A DNA stretch of 54,034 nt from the NCBI GenBank assembly GCA_009937425.1, contig JAACFO010000015.1, positions 1 to 54,034 of the forward strand, written 5' to 3'. A model generated the notes under the pieces. That model ran no database searches. It saw only the letters and a list, made by a program, of their open reading frames with translations, and had not been told where the DNA came from. This DNA comes from Gammaproteobacteria bacterium (GTDB lineage Bacteria; Pseudomonadota; Gammaproteobacteria; HK1). Below are positions 34,578 through 43,640 of the stretch, piece after piece. The first letter of the stretch is position 1; every line of letters starts with the position of its first letter. Made by a program: the position numbers and the translations under genes.

Positions 34578-35537
34578 GTGCCATTTCTCGCCATCGTTGT
34601 CGGACTCGCCCTGCTTGTGTGGGGTTCCGATCGCTTCGTGTTCGGTGCCTCGGCCACTGCACGCAATCTTGGCGTTTCACCGCTGATCATCGGCTTGACC
34701 ATCGTTGGTGCCGGAACCTCGGCGCCGGAGGCGCTGGTCTCGGTAACCGCGGCCCTGAATGGCAACCCGGGGATCTCCATCGGCAACGCCCTGGGTTCCA
34801 ATATTGCCAATGTCGGTCTGGTGCTGGGCGCAACGGCACTGATTCGCGCGGTGATGGTGCGAAGCAAGATATTTCGCCTGGAGTTTCCCGTCATGTTCGC
34901 CGTCATGGGGTTCGCCTGGTTTCTGTTGAGCGACGGCAGGTTGGACAGAAGCGATGGCCTCATTCTGGGTTTGGCGTTCATTGTTCTGCTATTGCTCATG
35001 GTGGGTATAGGAGTGCGTGCTCAGCGATCGGATCCCTTGAGGCGGGAATTTGCGCAGGAGATCCCGGTTGGTGTCGGTACCGCCCTGGCACTGCTGTGGT
35101 TCGTTGTCGGGCTTGCCGCGCTGCTGCTGGGCTCCAAGGCTATCGTCTGGGGCGCGGTCAGCATCGCCCGCAGCTTCGAAGTCAGTGATCTGCTGATTGG
35201 CCTCACCGTGGTCGCCGTCGGCACCAGCCTTCCGGAGCTCGCCGCCTCGGTAACCAGCGTGCTGAAAAACGAGCCTGACATTGCGGTGGGCAATGTGATC
35301 GGGTCAAATATGTTCAACCTGCTGCCGGTGCTGGCAATACCGGGTCTAATCGCGCCTACGGCCGTGCCGCCCGAGGCCCTGCAGCGAGATTTTCCGGTCA
35401 TGCTGACCCTGAGTGTGGCGCTGGTCGTCATGGCCTGGGGCTTTCGCGGCGCGGGCCGCATTGCCCGGTGGGAAGGTGGCGTGCTACTGCTTGCCTTCAT
35501 GTGCTACCAGGGTTTGCTCTACGTGTCCGCGAGCTGA
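34578..35537 (+). CDS. Calcium/sodium antiporter of the CaCA family (YrbG-type)
   Basis: 319 aa, ten to eleven membrane helices in two inverted halves, each with an alpha repeat: IVGAGTSAPEALVSVTAAL and VVAVGTSLPELAASVTSVL, followed by GNALGSNIANVGLVLG and GNVIGSNMFNLLPVL. The conserved acidic residues in these repeats bind Ca2+ and Na+. The start is GTG at 34578, with GGAG about a dozen bases upstream. It precedes kdsD, as yrbG does in E. coli, but with a 158 bp gap. Confidence 0.93.
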   Translation: MPFLAIVVGLALLVWGSDRFVFGASATARNLGVSPLIIGLTIVGAGTSAPEALVSVTAALNGNPGISIGNALGSNIANVGLVLGATALIRAVMVRSKIFRLEFPVMFAVMGFAWFLLSDGRLDRSDGLILGLAFIVLLLLMVGIGVRAQRSDPLRREFAQEIPVGVGTALALLWFVVGLAALLLGSKAIVWGAVSIARSFEVSDLLIGLTVVAVGTSLPELAASVTSVLKNEPDIAVGNVIGSNMFNLLPVLAIPGLIAPTAVPPEALQRDFPVMLTLSVALVVMAWGFRGAGRIARWEGGVLLLAFMCYQGLLYVSAS

Positions 35538-35695
35538 CAACCGATCGGCGGCAAAGGACCGGCCCCGCCCGCGACAAAGGGCTAAGCTATTGAAAAGTCA
35601 CTCTTGGGGCCCAATAGGAGGCCAGAGGGGCGCCCAATACTGGTCCGCGCCCATGGCGCACGGTGGGCCATAACAGACAAGCAGCGGAGCCATCC

Positions 35696-36745
35696 ATGGC
35701 ACTCAAGCAGGTGAGCAGCACGAAGCCGCGCAGCGCCCGGGGGGTGAAGGTTGCGCAGCCCGTTTCCGTCGTACCCTCGGATCCCAGCCTTTGCGCCTCC
35801 GGGGTCGCGGTCATCGAAACCGAAGCCCGGGCCCTGGCCTCGCTTGCGGCGCGGGTCGGCCATAGCTTCGCCGATGCCTGTCGGCTCATGCTTCAGTGCC
35901 GGGGCCGGGTGGTCGTAACCGGTATGGGAAAGTCCGGACACGTGGGACGCAAGATTTCCGCGACCCTCGCGAGCGCCGGCACCCCGTCCTTTTTCATGCA
36001 TCCCGGTGAAGCCAGTCACGGCGATCTCGGAATGATCACGGGCGATGACGTTGTGCTGGCGATTTCAAACTCCGGGGGCACCAGTGAGATTGTTACCATT
36101 CTGCCGCTCATCAAGCGACGCGGCGTACCCCTCATCACCCTGACCGGCGACGGCCAGTCGCACATGGCCGAAGCGGCCGATGTCAACATCGATGTCGGTG
36201 TCGAAGAAGAAGCGTGTCCGTTGGGCCTCGCGCCTACTGCCAGCACCACCGCCACCCTCGCCATGGGTGACGCGCTTGCCATCGCGCTACTCGAAGCCCG
36301 CGGCTTCAGCGCCGAAGACTTCGCCCGTTCCCACCCCGGCGGCCGTTTGGGGCGGCGCCTGCTCTTGCACGTGAGCGATATCATGCACACCGGCGATGAC
36401 ATGCCCACGGTTGCGTTAGACGTGCCTGTCTCCCAGGCCCTGATGGAAATGACACGAACGGGGCTGGGCACCGCAGCCATTGTCGATGCTGAATCGAAGG
36501 TATTGGGGATTTACACCGATGGTGATCTTCGCCGAACCCTCGACCGGGAAGTGGATGTGCACAAGGCGAAAATATCGGAGGTCATGACGGCCGAGTGTAT
36601 TACCGTTGCGCCGAATATGCTGGCGGCCGAGGGCCTCAAGATCATGGAGGATCGGGAAATCAATTCACTACTGGTGGTCGATACCGAGCACCGGCTTGTC
36701 GGCGTTTTGGTCATGCACGATCTGCTGCGCGCCGGAGTAATTTGA
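35696..36745 (+). CDS. kdsD: D-arabinose 5-phosphate isomerase
   Basis: About 349 aa: an N-terminal SIS domain with GRVVVTGMGKSGHVGRKI, SHGDLGMITGDDVVLAISNSG and the THPGG-like SHPGGRLGRRLL, then two CBS domains (DIMHTGDDMPTV and MTAECITVAPNMLAAEG). It turns ribulose 5-phosphate into arabinose 5-phosphate, the first step to Kdo for lipid A. ATG at 35696 with GGAG seven bases upstream was preferred to GTG at 35663. KdsC follows after 3 bp. Confidence 0.96.
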   Translation: MALKQVSSTKPRSARGVKVAQPVSVVPSDPSLCASGVAVIETEARALASLAARVGHSFADACRLMLQCRGRVVVTGMGKSGHVGRKISATLASAGTPSFFMHPGEASHGDLGMITGDDVVLAISNSGGTSEIVTILPLIKRRGVPLITLTGDGQSHMAEAADVNIDVGVEEEACPLGLAPTASTTATLAMGDALAIALLEARGFSAEDFARSHPGGRLGRRLLLHVSDIMHTGDDMPTVALDVPVSQALMEMTRTGLGTAAIVDAESKVLGIYTDGDLRRTLDREVDVHKAKISEVMTAECITVAPNMLAAEGLKIMEDREINSLLVVDTEHRLVGVLVMHDLLRAGVI

Positions 36746-36748
36746 TCC

Positions 36749-37291
36749 ATGAGCGCATCGCCCGAAGTTCTGGCGCGGGCTGCGAACCTGAAACTCGTGG
36801 TATTCGATGTGGACGGCGTGCTCACCGACGGCCGGCTGTTGTTGGGTGACAATGGTGTCGAGTACAAGGCCTTTCATTCCCGCGATGGGCACGGCATGAA
36901 AATGCTCGGCCAAACCGGCGTCGAGCTCGCCGTCATTACCGGCCGGCGCTCGCAACTGGTAGCGGAACGCATGGCTTCATTGGGAATAGCCCACGTCCAC
37001 CAGGGTCATGCTCCGAAGCTGCCGGTATTCGAGCGTCTCATCGCCGAGTTGAACCTGACCGAGGAGCAAAGCGCGTATGTGGGAGATGATGTTGTCGATC
37101 TCGGCATCATGGCGAGGGTTGGACTCGCCGTCGCGGTAGCGAACGCGCATCCTCTGGTTCTGGAACAGGCACACTGGTGCACCCGTAGCGACGGTGGACG
37201 GGGGGCCGCCCGGGAAGTTTGCGATCTGATCATGCACGCCCAAGGCACCTTCGAGGGCGTGCACCGGGACTACTTGACCGGAGATGCTTGA
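36749..37291 (+). CDS. kdsC: 3-deoxy-D-manno-octulosonate 8-phosphate phosphatase
   Basis: 180 aa, a capless HAD hydrolase. Motif I is LVVFDVDGVLTDGRLL, motif II VITGRRSQLVAERM, then the metal-binding YVGDDVVDLGIMARVGLAVAVANAH. It acts as a tetramer to release phosphate from Kdo-8-phosphate. Its last bases overlap the start of lptC (ATGCTTGA), so translation is coupled. Confidence 0.96.
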   Translation: MSASPEVLARAANLKLVVFDVDGVLTDGRLLLGDNGVEYKAFHSRDGHGMKMLGQTGVELAVITGRRSQLVAERMASLGIAHVHQGHAPKLPVFERLIAELNLTEEQSAYVGDDVVDLGIMARVGLAVAVANAHPLVLEQAHWCTRSDGGRGAAREVCDLIMHAQGTFEGVHRDYLTGDA

Positions 37292-37937
37292 GCCTTCCAT
37301 GGAGGTGCGACCCGAGGCCGGCGTCCTTCCCGAGCCGAGCCCGGCGCTCAAATCGCGTCTGTCATCTGCCTTCGGCACCTGGGTGCCGACGGTGACGCTG
37401 GTGGTTCTCGCCGTGGTTAGCAGCTTGTGGTTGGCGCAGCTCGGCAACCCCGATACCCAACCCAAGCGGTTTGCAGGCCACACCCCGGACTTGACCATGG
37501 AGGAATTCGAGGTGACAACCATGGGCGAGGATGGAAGTCCGCTGCGCCGGCTGTCGGCGGCTTACATGGCGCATTTCACCGATACAAAGACGAAAGAACT
37601 CACACACCCGCACCTGGTTGTCTATCGAGAAGAACAAGAACCCTGGCATGTGGCATCCGAGCGCGGTTGGGTTTCCGCCGATAATGATGTCCTGATGTTG
37701 CTCGGCAAGGTCAACATCTGGCGTAATAGGCCGGATGGGAAGCGCGAGATCCATATAGAAACCGAGGATTTGCGGGTATTGCCCGATAATGAGTACGCAG
37801 AGACGGAATTGCCGGTCAGTATCAGTACCCCTGAGTCGCTCACCAGCGGAACGGGAATGCGTGCCTACCTCGGTGAGAGCCGCGTGCAGCTGCTCTCCAG
37901 GGTCAAGACAACGATCGATCCGATAACGCGACAATAG
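37284..37937 (+). CDS. lptC: LPS export ABC transporter periplasmic protein LptC
   Basis: 217 aa. A single N-terminal membrane helix (VTLVVLAVVSSLWLAQLG) anchors a periplasmic beta-jellyroll whose repeats include PHLVVYREEQEPWHVASERGW and NIWRNRPDGKREIHIETEDLRV. LptC bridges LptB2FG and LptA in LPS transport. The N-terminus is longer than in E. coli (191 aa). The start ATG lies within the kdsC end. LptA follows after 10 bp. Confidence 0.92.
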   Translation: MLEPSMEVRPEAGVLPEPSPALKSRLSSAFGTWVPTVTLVVLAVVSSLWLAQLGNPDTQPKRFAGHTPDLTMEEFEVTTMGEDGSPLRRLSAAYMAHFTDTKTKELTHPHLVVYREEQEPWHVASERGWVSADNDVLMLLGKVNIWRNRPDGKREIHIETEDLRVLPDNEYAETELPVSISTPESLTSGTGMRAYLGESRVQLLSRVKTTIDPITRQ

Positions 37938-37947
37938 GCGTCAATCG

Positions 37948-38496
37948 ATGCTAGCTCAGTACAGATATACAGTACTCGCGCTTGCCGCGATTCTCGGCTT
38001 CGCACCGGTGACCGGGCAGGCACTGTCCACCGACCGTGAGAAGCCCATCGTCATCGAAGCCGCGGCCGCGGAGGCGGACAATCGAACGCAGATCACTGTT
38101 TACCGCGGCGATGTCATCATTACCCAGGGTAGCCTGCGAATTACCGGCGATACGGTGTGGATTCATTACGACGACTCCCACTCCATTACCAAGGCCATTT
38201 CCGTAGGCAAGCCGGCGAAGTTTCGCCAGCTTCCCGATGGCAACCAGGATTACACCACGGCGGATGCCGAGCGTATGGAGTATCACGCGGACCAGGACCT
38301 TATTCTACTGCTTGGAAATGCGCGTTACGGTGAGGGGAAAGATAAAATCAGCGCACCGCGAATCGTATACGATTCCCGTCGAGGCCGGGTGAAAGCGGGC
38401 GCGCAACCCAGCGATGGTCAATCGGTCGAATCGGCGGCGGGAGAATCGGATAAGTCGGATCGAGTAAGAATCACGATTACACCGAAGAAAAAATGA
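37948..38496 (+). CDS. lptA: LPS transport periplasmic protein LptA
   Basis: 182 aa with a signal peptide (ALAAILGFAPVTGQALS). The OstA/LptA beta-jellyroll shows KPIVIEAAAAEADNRTQITVYRGDVIITQG, SLRITGDTVWIHY and MEYHADQDLILLLGNARY. LptA polymerises into the bridge that carries LPS across the periplasm. The C-terminal tail is basic and polar (RVRITITPKKK). It lies between lptC and lptB. Confidence 0.95.
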   Translation: MLAQYRYTVLALAAILGFAPVTGQALSTDREKPIVIEAAAAEADNRTQITVYRGDVIITQGSLRITGDTVWIHYDDSHSITKAISVGKPAKFRQLPDGNQDYTTADAERMEYHADQDLILLLGNARYGEGKDKISAPRIVYDSRRGRVKAGAQPSDGQSVESAAGESDKSDRVRITITPKKK

Positions 38497-38533
38497 CCGC
38501 GCCGGGAACTTCCACTAATCGGCGAATTGCCCG

Positions 38534-39259
38534 ATGAGCGTTCTGACCGCGCGCAGCCTCGCGAAACGCTACAATTCCCGCGTCGTGGTGAACGACGTCA
38601 GCTTGAGCGTTCGCAGCGGCGAAGTCGTGGGCTTGCTGGGACCGAACGGAGCCGGAAAGACCACGAGTTTCTACATGATCATCGGCTTGGTCATGAGTGA
38701 CGGCGGGGCAATCCACTTGGATGCCCAGGATATAACCCGCTTTCCCATGCACGCGAGAGCCCGCCTGGGTCTCGGTTACCTCCCTCAGGAACCTTCCGTT
38801 TTCCGTCGCCTGACTGTGGAGGAAAATATCCTCGGCATACTGGAGGCCCAACCGGACATGGAGCCGGTGGAGCAAAAAAAGCGCCTGGAAGAGCTTCTCG
38901 AGGATCTGCATGTGGGGCATTTGCGCCGCAACCGCGGTGACAGCCTCTCGGGAGGTGAGCGGCGCCGCGTGGAAATTGCCAGAGCGCTTGCATCTGAGCC
39001 CGGATTCATGCTCCTGGACGAGCCTTTCGCCGGTGTCGATCCCATTTCCATCATCGATATCAAGAGAATTATCAGTTACTTGAGCGAGCGCAATATAGGC
39101 ATCCTTATAACCGACCACAATGTGCGTGAAACCCTGGACATATGTGACAGAGCGTATATCGTGAGTGAGGGGCGCATCATTGCCGAGGGCAGACCCGAAG
39201 CCATTCTGCGCGACGAACGGGTACGAGAAGTATATCTGGGGCATGATTTCAAGCTGTGA
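38534..39259 (+). CDS. lptB: LPS export ABC transporter ATPase LptB
   Basis: 241 aa, a complete ABC ATPase: Walker [12 protein letters not shown]-loop [17 protein letters not shown], signature [16 protein letters not shown], Walker [16 protein letters not shown] and switch [14 protein letters not shown]. It powers extraction of LPS from the inner membrane with LptF, LptG and LptC. Genes lptFG are usually elsewhere in gammaproteobacteria and are not in this window. Confidence 0.97.
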   Translation: MSVLTARSLAKRYNSRVVVNDVSLSVRSGEVVGLLGPNGAGKTTSFYMIIGLVMSDGGAIHLDAQDITRFPMHARARLGLGYLPQEPSVFRRLTVEENILGILEAQPDMEPVEQKKRLEELLEDLHVGHLRRNRGDSLSGGERRRVEIARALASEPGFMLLDEPFAGVDPISIIDIKRIISYLSERNIGILITDHNVRETLDICDRAYIVSEGRIIAEGRPEAILRDERVREVYLGHDFKL

Positions 39260-39324
39260 CGGCGGCCACCCGGCGCCCCTGTCGGCCTGCTAAAATTTGA
39301 CGGAAAAGCCCGTAATTCCGCGAC

Positions 39325-40758
39325 ATGAAGCAATCCCTCCAGCTCCGACTTGGTCAGCACCTGACCATGACTCCCCAGCTGCAGCAGGCAATTCGGCTGC
39401 TGCAACTCTCCACTATGGAGCTGCAGATAGAAGTACAGGAGGCGCTCGAGTCGAACCTCATGCTGGAGGTCGACGAGGATGGTAACGCGACGGGCGCCAG
39501 CGACTCAGACGAGCAGAGCGGCCAGGCCGACCTGGACGTGGCACCAGGGGATATTCCAACGGAACTGCCCGTAGACAGTGCCTGGGATGACATTTACGAC
39601 GCCGTACCGGTTCATCATGGCGGGTCTGAGATCAACGGCACCGAGTTCGAGATCCCTCGGGCCGGCGCGGAAACGCTGACTGACCACCTTCTCTGGCAGC
39701 TCGGGCTTACCCGGATGAGCGAGCTGGATACGGCCATCGCCACCGCGATCATCGACAGCATCGACGACGACGGGTATATGAGCGCATCTTTGGAAGAAAT
39801 CCAAAACAGTATTTCTGCTCCGGAGCTGGAGATCGAGCAGCCCGAGATTGAAGCTGTGCTCCACCAAGTTCAAAACTTCGACCCCATCGGTGTCGGAGCG
39901 CGGGATCTGTGTGAATGCCTGTCGATCCAACTCCGCCACTGTCCAGACGACACGCCTTGGCGACAGGCTGCCGCGACGTTGGTAAGAGACCATCTGCCTT
40001 TGCTGGGCCAGCGTGACTATGCACAACTGATGCGATTGCTGAAGTTGGAGAAGCAGGAGCTACAAGAAGTCATCACCCTGATCCAATCTCTGTCACCGAA
40101 GCCCGGAGATGCCATCCAGTCCAGTCAGCCGGAATACGTGATACCGGATGTCTTCGTCCGTAACGTCAAAGGAAAATGGCGGGTTGAACTCAACCCGGAT
40201 GCGTTTCCGAAGGTGCGGGTCAATTCTCAGTATGCGGGTCTCATCCGCCGAGCGGACAACAGCGCCGACAACAATTGTCTGAAAACACACCTGCAGGAAG
40301 CGCGCTGGCTGATAAAGAGCCTGCGCAGCCGCAGCGAAACATTGTTAAAGGTGACAACCTGCATCGTCGAACGTCAGCAGGGGTTCCTCGAGTTCGGCGA
40401 GGAGGCGATGAAACCCATGGTTCTGCATGATGTAGCGGAAGCAGTGAGCATGCATGAATCCACTATCTCGCGTGTTACGACTCAGAAGTATATGCACACC
40501 CCGCGCGGGCTTTATGAACTCAAGTTTTTTTTCTCCAGTCATGTTTTCACCGAAAGTGGTGCAGAGTGTTCTTCCACTGCGATTCGCGCGCTGTTGAAGA
40601 AACTCATTGCAGCCGAGAATGCACAGAAACCTCTCAGTGACAGCAAGCTCGCCGCCATTCTATCCGAGCAGGGGATCAAGGTGGCACGACGAACGGTGGC
40701 AAAATATCGAGAATCTATGGCAATTCCCTCATCGAGTGAGCGCAAAACGCTGATGTAA
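39325..40758 (+). CDS. rpoN: RNA polymerase sigma-54 factor RpoN
   Basis: 477 aa. Region I has the Gln/Leu-rich activator-interaction sequence [19 protein letters not shown]. It is followed by an acidic region II, the core-binding domain, the helix-turn-helix [17 protein letters not shown] and the RpoN box [10 protein letters not shown] that reads the -24 element. Sigma-54 needs AAA+ activators and controls nitrogen use, motility and envelope genes. It is followed by hpf, ptsN and rapZ. Confidence 0.97.
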   Translation: MKQSLQLRLGQHLTMTPQLQQAIRLLQLSTMELQIEVQEALESNLMLEVDEDGNATGASDSDEQSGQADLDVAPGDIPTELPVDSAWDDIYDAVPVHHGGSEINGTEFEIPRAGAETLTDHLLWQLGLTRMSELDTAIATAIIDSIDDDGYMSASLEEIQNSISAPELEIEQPEIEAVLHQVQNFDPIGVGARDLCECLSIQLRHCPDDTPWRQAAATLVRDHLPLLGQRDYAQLMRLLKLEKQELQEVITLIQSLSPKPGDAIQSSQPEYVIPDVFVRNVKGKWRVELNPDAFPKVRVNSQYAGLIRRADNSADNNCLKTHLQEARWLIKSLRSRSETLLKVTTCIVERQQGFLEFGEEAMKPMVLHDVAEAVSMHESTISRVTTQKYMHTPRGLYELKFFFSSHVFTESGAECSSTAIRALLKKLIAAENAQKPLSDSKLAAILSEQGIKVARRTVAKYRESMAIPSSSERKTLM

Positions 40759-40804
40759 ATGTGTTCTGTTCGCCACACTATATGAATAGCGAAGGAGTAA
40801 TGGG

Positions 40805-41134
40805 ATGCAATTGGATGTGAGTGGACATCATGTGGATGTCACCCAGGCTATGAGAAGTTATGTTAAAACGAAATTCGAGAGACTCGAGCGGCACTTCGAC
40901 ATTGCCACTCATGCGCACGTTATTCTAACCGTCGAAAAACTCAACCAGAAGGCCGAGGCAACCATCCACGTATCGGGCGGTAATTTGTTCGCCGATGCGG
41001 TCGACGCGGACATGTACGCAGCGATCGACGCCCTTGCGGACAAACTCGATCGCCAGATGAGGCGACATAAGGAAAAGCTTACCAACCACCATCGTGGCGG
41101 GAAGGGAAGCAAGCCTGTAGACGAAACTTTGTGA
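40805..41134 (+). CDS. hpf: Ribosome hibernation promoting factor, short form
   Basis: 109 aa with the sigma-54 modulation/S30EA fold: LDVSGHHVDVTQAMRSYVKTKFERLERHF and MYAAIDALADKLDRQMRRHKEKL. The short form lacks the dimerisation domain of long HPF. It binds the ribosome decoding centre and promotes 100S dimers in stationary phase. AAGGAG precedes the ATG. Located in the usual slot between rpoN and ptsN. Confidence 0.95.
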   Translation: MQLDVSGHHVDVTQAMRSYVKTKFERLERHFDIATHAHVILTVEKLNQKAEATIHVSGGNLFADAVDADMYAAIDALADKLDRQMRRHKEKLTNHHRGGKGSKPVDETL

Positions 41135-41156
41135 TCGCGCTCGACGACGCCGAACG

Positions 41157-41618
41157 ATGAAACTATCAGAGATTCTTTCCCCCGATTGCATTCGGCTCGA
41201 CTCGGATGCGACCAGCAAAAAGCGCGTATTGGAGTCCGTCAGCCAGTTGCTGGCCGACACCGATGAAGAGCTGTCTCCGCGAGAGGTTTTTGATTGCCTC
41301 ATCGCCCGGGAGAAACTTGGCAGCACCGGTCTGGGTCAGGGCGTCGCGATTCCCCATGGACGGTTGGCCGGGCTCGACAAGACCATCGGCGTCTTTCTGC
41401 GGCTACCGAAGGGCGTGGATTTCGATGCACCCGATAACGAACCGGTGGATCTGGTGTTTGCGCTTCTGGTGCCGAAGGAATCTACTGAAGAGCACCTGCA
41501 GGTACTTGCCAGTATCGCGAGTTACTTCAATTCCAAGGGATCCGGGGACGCGCTTCGCGTCGACATCACCCCTCAGAAGGCCTGCGAATTGCTCTGCCAG
41601 GCCGACGGTCAGGATTAA
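41157..41618 (+). CDS. ptsN: PTS IIA-like nitrogen regulatory protein PtsN (EIIA-Ntr)
   Basis: 153 aa. The phosphorylatable His is in LGQGVAIPHGRLAGL. LVFALLVPKESTEEHLQVLASIASYF is typical of EIIA-Ntr. It receives phosphate from NPr/EI-Ntr and regulates potassium transport and stress responses rather than sugar uptake. The partner npr (ptsO) is not next to rapZ here. Confidence 0.95.
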   Translation: MKLSEILSPDCIRLDSDATSKKRVLESVSQLLADTDEELSPREVFDCLIAREKLGSTGLGQGVAIPHGRLAGLDKTIGVFLRLPKGVDFDAPDNEPVDLVFALLVPKESTEEHLQVLASIASYFNSKGSGDALRVDITPQKACELLCQADGQD

Positions 41619-41650
41619 CAGGCCTTCCAGCGCAAACCGAAAGCAGGACC

Positions 41651-42505
41651 GTGAAGCTCATCGTAATCAGCGGGCTGTCGGGGGCGGGTAAGAGCATCGC
41701 CCTGAATGTTCTCGAGGACCTCGGATACTATTGCGTCGACAACCTGCCTCTGGGGCTGTTGCAGGCATTTGCCGCCGAACTGGCTGCCACCCAGCCAGCT
41801 CCCGAGCGGGTGGCGGCGGTCATTGATGCACGTAATCTGAGTGTCGCCTTCGATCGCTTTCCCGATATCAAGGCCGCTATTCGAGCGCAGGGCGTCGATT
41901 GCGAAGTGGTATTTCTGGAAGCAGACGACAACGTGATTACCAAGCGATTCAGCGAGACTCGTCGCAAGCACCCCCTCACTGCCTCCAATGTTGCGTTGCT
42001 CGAGGCCATCCAGCGTGAGCGCACTGTGTTGGAGCCGGTTCGTGATCTGGCGGACAGCTGCATTGATACCTCGCATACGCAATATCATGAGCTCCGCGAG
42101 CTCATTCGCCAGCGTGTAGATCGCCGGCCGCTGGACACAATGTCGCTGCAGTTTCTGTCCTTCGGCTATAAGCATGGCATTCCGCTGGATGCCGACTTCG
42201 TGTTCGACGTGCGGTCCATACCAAATCCCTATTGGGAAGTCGGGCTACGCGAGCTGAATGGGCGCGACGAAAAGGTGGTCGCTTTTCTCGATTCGCAACC
42301 CACCGTCACTGAAATGCTGGAAAGTCTGACGGAATTTCTCGAGCAGTGGTTCCCAGCCTTCGAGGATGACAATCGTGCGTATTTGACCGTCGCGATCGGA
42401 TGCACAGGGGGCAACCATCGATCCGTATACGTCGTCGAACGCCTGGCGGCGCGATTCCGCGAAGGGAAAAGCGATGTTCTAGTTCGGCACAGGGATATGT
42501 CTTAG
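41651..42505 (+). CDS. rapZ: RNase adapter protein RapZ
   Basis: 284 aa. The Walker A is VISGLSGAGKSIALN and a second nucleotide-binding-type segment AVIDARNL follows. The C-terminal RNA-binding half shows FVFDVRSIPNPYW and AIGCTGGNHRSVYVVERLA. RapZ delivers the small RNA GlmZ to RNase E and so tunes glucosamine-6-phosphate synthesis. The start is GTG at 41651 with AGGA just upstream. It ends the sigma-54 cluster. Usually npr follows; here the next gene is perM on the other strand. Confidence 0.95.
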   Translation: MKLIVISGLSGAGKSIALNVLEDLGYYCVDNLPLGLLQAFAAELAATQPAPERVAAVIDARNLSVAFDRFPDIKAAIRAQGVDCEVVFLEADDNVITKRFSETRRKHPLTASNVALLEAIQRERTVLEPVRDLADSCIDTSHTQYHELRELIRQRVDRRPLDTMSLQFLSFGYKHGIPLDADFVFDVRSIPNPYWEVGLRELNGRDEKVVAFLDSQPTVTEMLESLTEFLEQWFPAFEDDNRAYLTVAIGCTGGNHRSVYVVERLAARFREGKSDVLVRHRDMS

Positions 42506-42523
42506 AAGTACGGGGCAGTATAC
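42505..42523. repeat. Direct repeat flanking perM, copy 1
   Basis: The 19 bases at 42505-42523 match 43617-43636 (20 bases) with a few differences: the shared core GGGGCAGTATAC is identical and the flank reads GAAGTAC versus GAAATATG. This copy starts on the last base of the rapZ stop codon, in the rapZ-perM convergent gap. Confidence 0.6.
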
Positions 42524-42541
42524 TTATTTCGCGAATTGCAC

Positions 42542-43594
42542 TTAGTTTTCTACGAGCGTCGGCCAGGCTTTCAGCACCGCCTGTACCAGCGTCGCCAAAG
42601 GGATTGCGAAAAATACGCCCCAGAATCCCCACAGGCCCCCGAATACCAGTATCGCAACGATAATCGCCACCGGGTGTAAATTCACTACCTCGGAGAACAG
42701 CAGAGGTACGAGTACGTTGCCGTCCAGGGCCTGAATAATGCCGTAGGCGAGCATCAGCCACCAGAATTCAGGACTGACTCCCCATTGGAAGTACGCAAGT
42801 ATGGCTACAGGTAGCGTAACTGCCGCTGCGCCAATGTACGGTATCAATACAGAAAGACCGATCAGTACACTTAACAATGTGGCGAATTGCATGCCCATGA
42901 TGGCGAAGGTTAAATAAGTGACTATCCAGACAATCACGATCTCGATAAATTTTCCGCGAACGTAGTTGCCGATTTGCCCATCGACCTCCCCCCAGACTTG
43001 AGTTAACAGGCCGCGGTCAGTCGGCAGGAATCGTACGAACCAATTAACGATGCGTCCCTTGTCTTTGAGAAAAAAGAATACCAACAGGGGCATGAGGACC
43101 AGGTATACGGCTACCGTTATAACGCTTACGACCGAGGATACCGATAGAGATACCACGTGCTGCCCATAAGACAGTGCCTCGATGCGAATGGAATCGATCA
43201 GGTCGCGGATCTGAGCTTCCGAGAAAAGTTCGGGATAGCGTTGTGGCAACCGCATCAACGCGTCCTGGCCGCTGGTCAGCATTTCCGGAAGCAATTGAAA
43301 CAACTGTGTCGCCTGGCGCGAAAGCAGGGGTAGCAAGGCGAAGGTTACAAAGGCCATGAAGGCGATGAAACCCACAAACACCACCAACACAGCCACCAGC
43401 CTCGGAAGGGCATTGCGCTCGAATACGCCCACGAGGCCTTCCAGGAGGTAGGCGATGATTATGCTGGCGATCACTGGCGCAAGCATTTCGCCGGTGAGGA
43501 AGATGATGAAAAATCCGGCCAGCAGGACGACGGCGAGACCCATGACCTGCGGGTCCGCCAGATGGCGTTCGAACCAGGCTCGAATTGATTCCAT
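42542..43594 (-). CDS. AI-2E/PerM-family permease
   Basis: 350 aa, seven or eight membrane helices. Family marks are VVLLAGFFIIFLTGEMLAPVIASIIIAYLLEGLV, the middle FLKDKGRIVNWFVRFLPTDRGLL and the C-terminal GAAAVTLPVAILAYFQWG with NGNVLVPLLFSEVVNLHP-type sequence. Members have been linked to AI-2 export or sodium/proton exchange; the true substrate is uncertain. It sits between rapZ (convergent) and cpoB (same strand), bracketed by a direct repeat. Confidence 0.93.
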   Translation of the reverse strand: MESIRAWFERHLADPQVMGLAVVLLAGFFIIFLTGEMLAPVIASIIIAYLLEGLVGVFERNALPRLVAVLVVFVGFIAFMAFVTFALLPLLSRQATQLFQLLPEMLTSGQDALMRLPQRYPELFSEAQIRDLIDSIRIEALSYGQHVVSLSVSSVVSVITVAVYLVLMPLLVFFFLKDKGRIVNWFVRFLPTDRGLLTQVWGEVDGQIGNYVRGKFIEIVIVWIVTYLTFAIMGMQFATLLSVLIGLSVLIPYIGAAAVTLPVAILAYFQWGVSPEFWWLMLAYGIIQALDGNVLVPLLFSEVVNLHPVAIIVAILVFGGLWGFWGVFFAIPLATLVQAVLKAWPTLVEN

Positions 43595-43616
43595 CGCTAT
43601 AGCCGGGAAATACGGA

Positions 43617-43636
43617 GAAATATGGGGGCAGTATAC
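43617..43636. repeat. Direct repeat flanking perM, copy 2
   Basis: The second copy of the 19/20-base repeat, in the short gap between the cpoB stop and perM start. Here the core is embedded in GGGGG (43624-43628) and CCCCCC (43636-43641), which can form a small hairpin. On the minus strand it contains TATACT, which could serve as a -10 box for perM. Confidence 0.6.
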
Positions 43637-43640
43637 CCCC

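Noticed and set aside
38505..38511. GGAACTT, a sigma-E -35-like box upstream of lptB
   Set aside because: No TCTGA-like -10 is at the expected 15-17 bp distance, so it does not support a sigma-E promoter.
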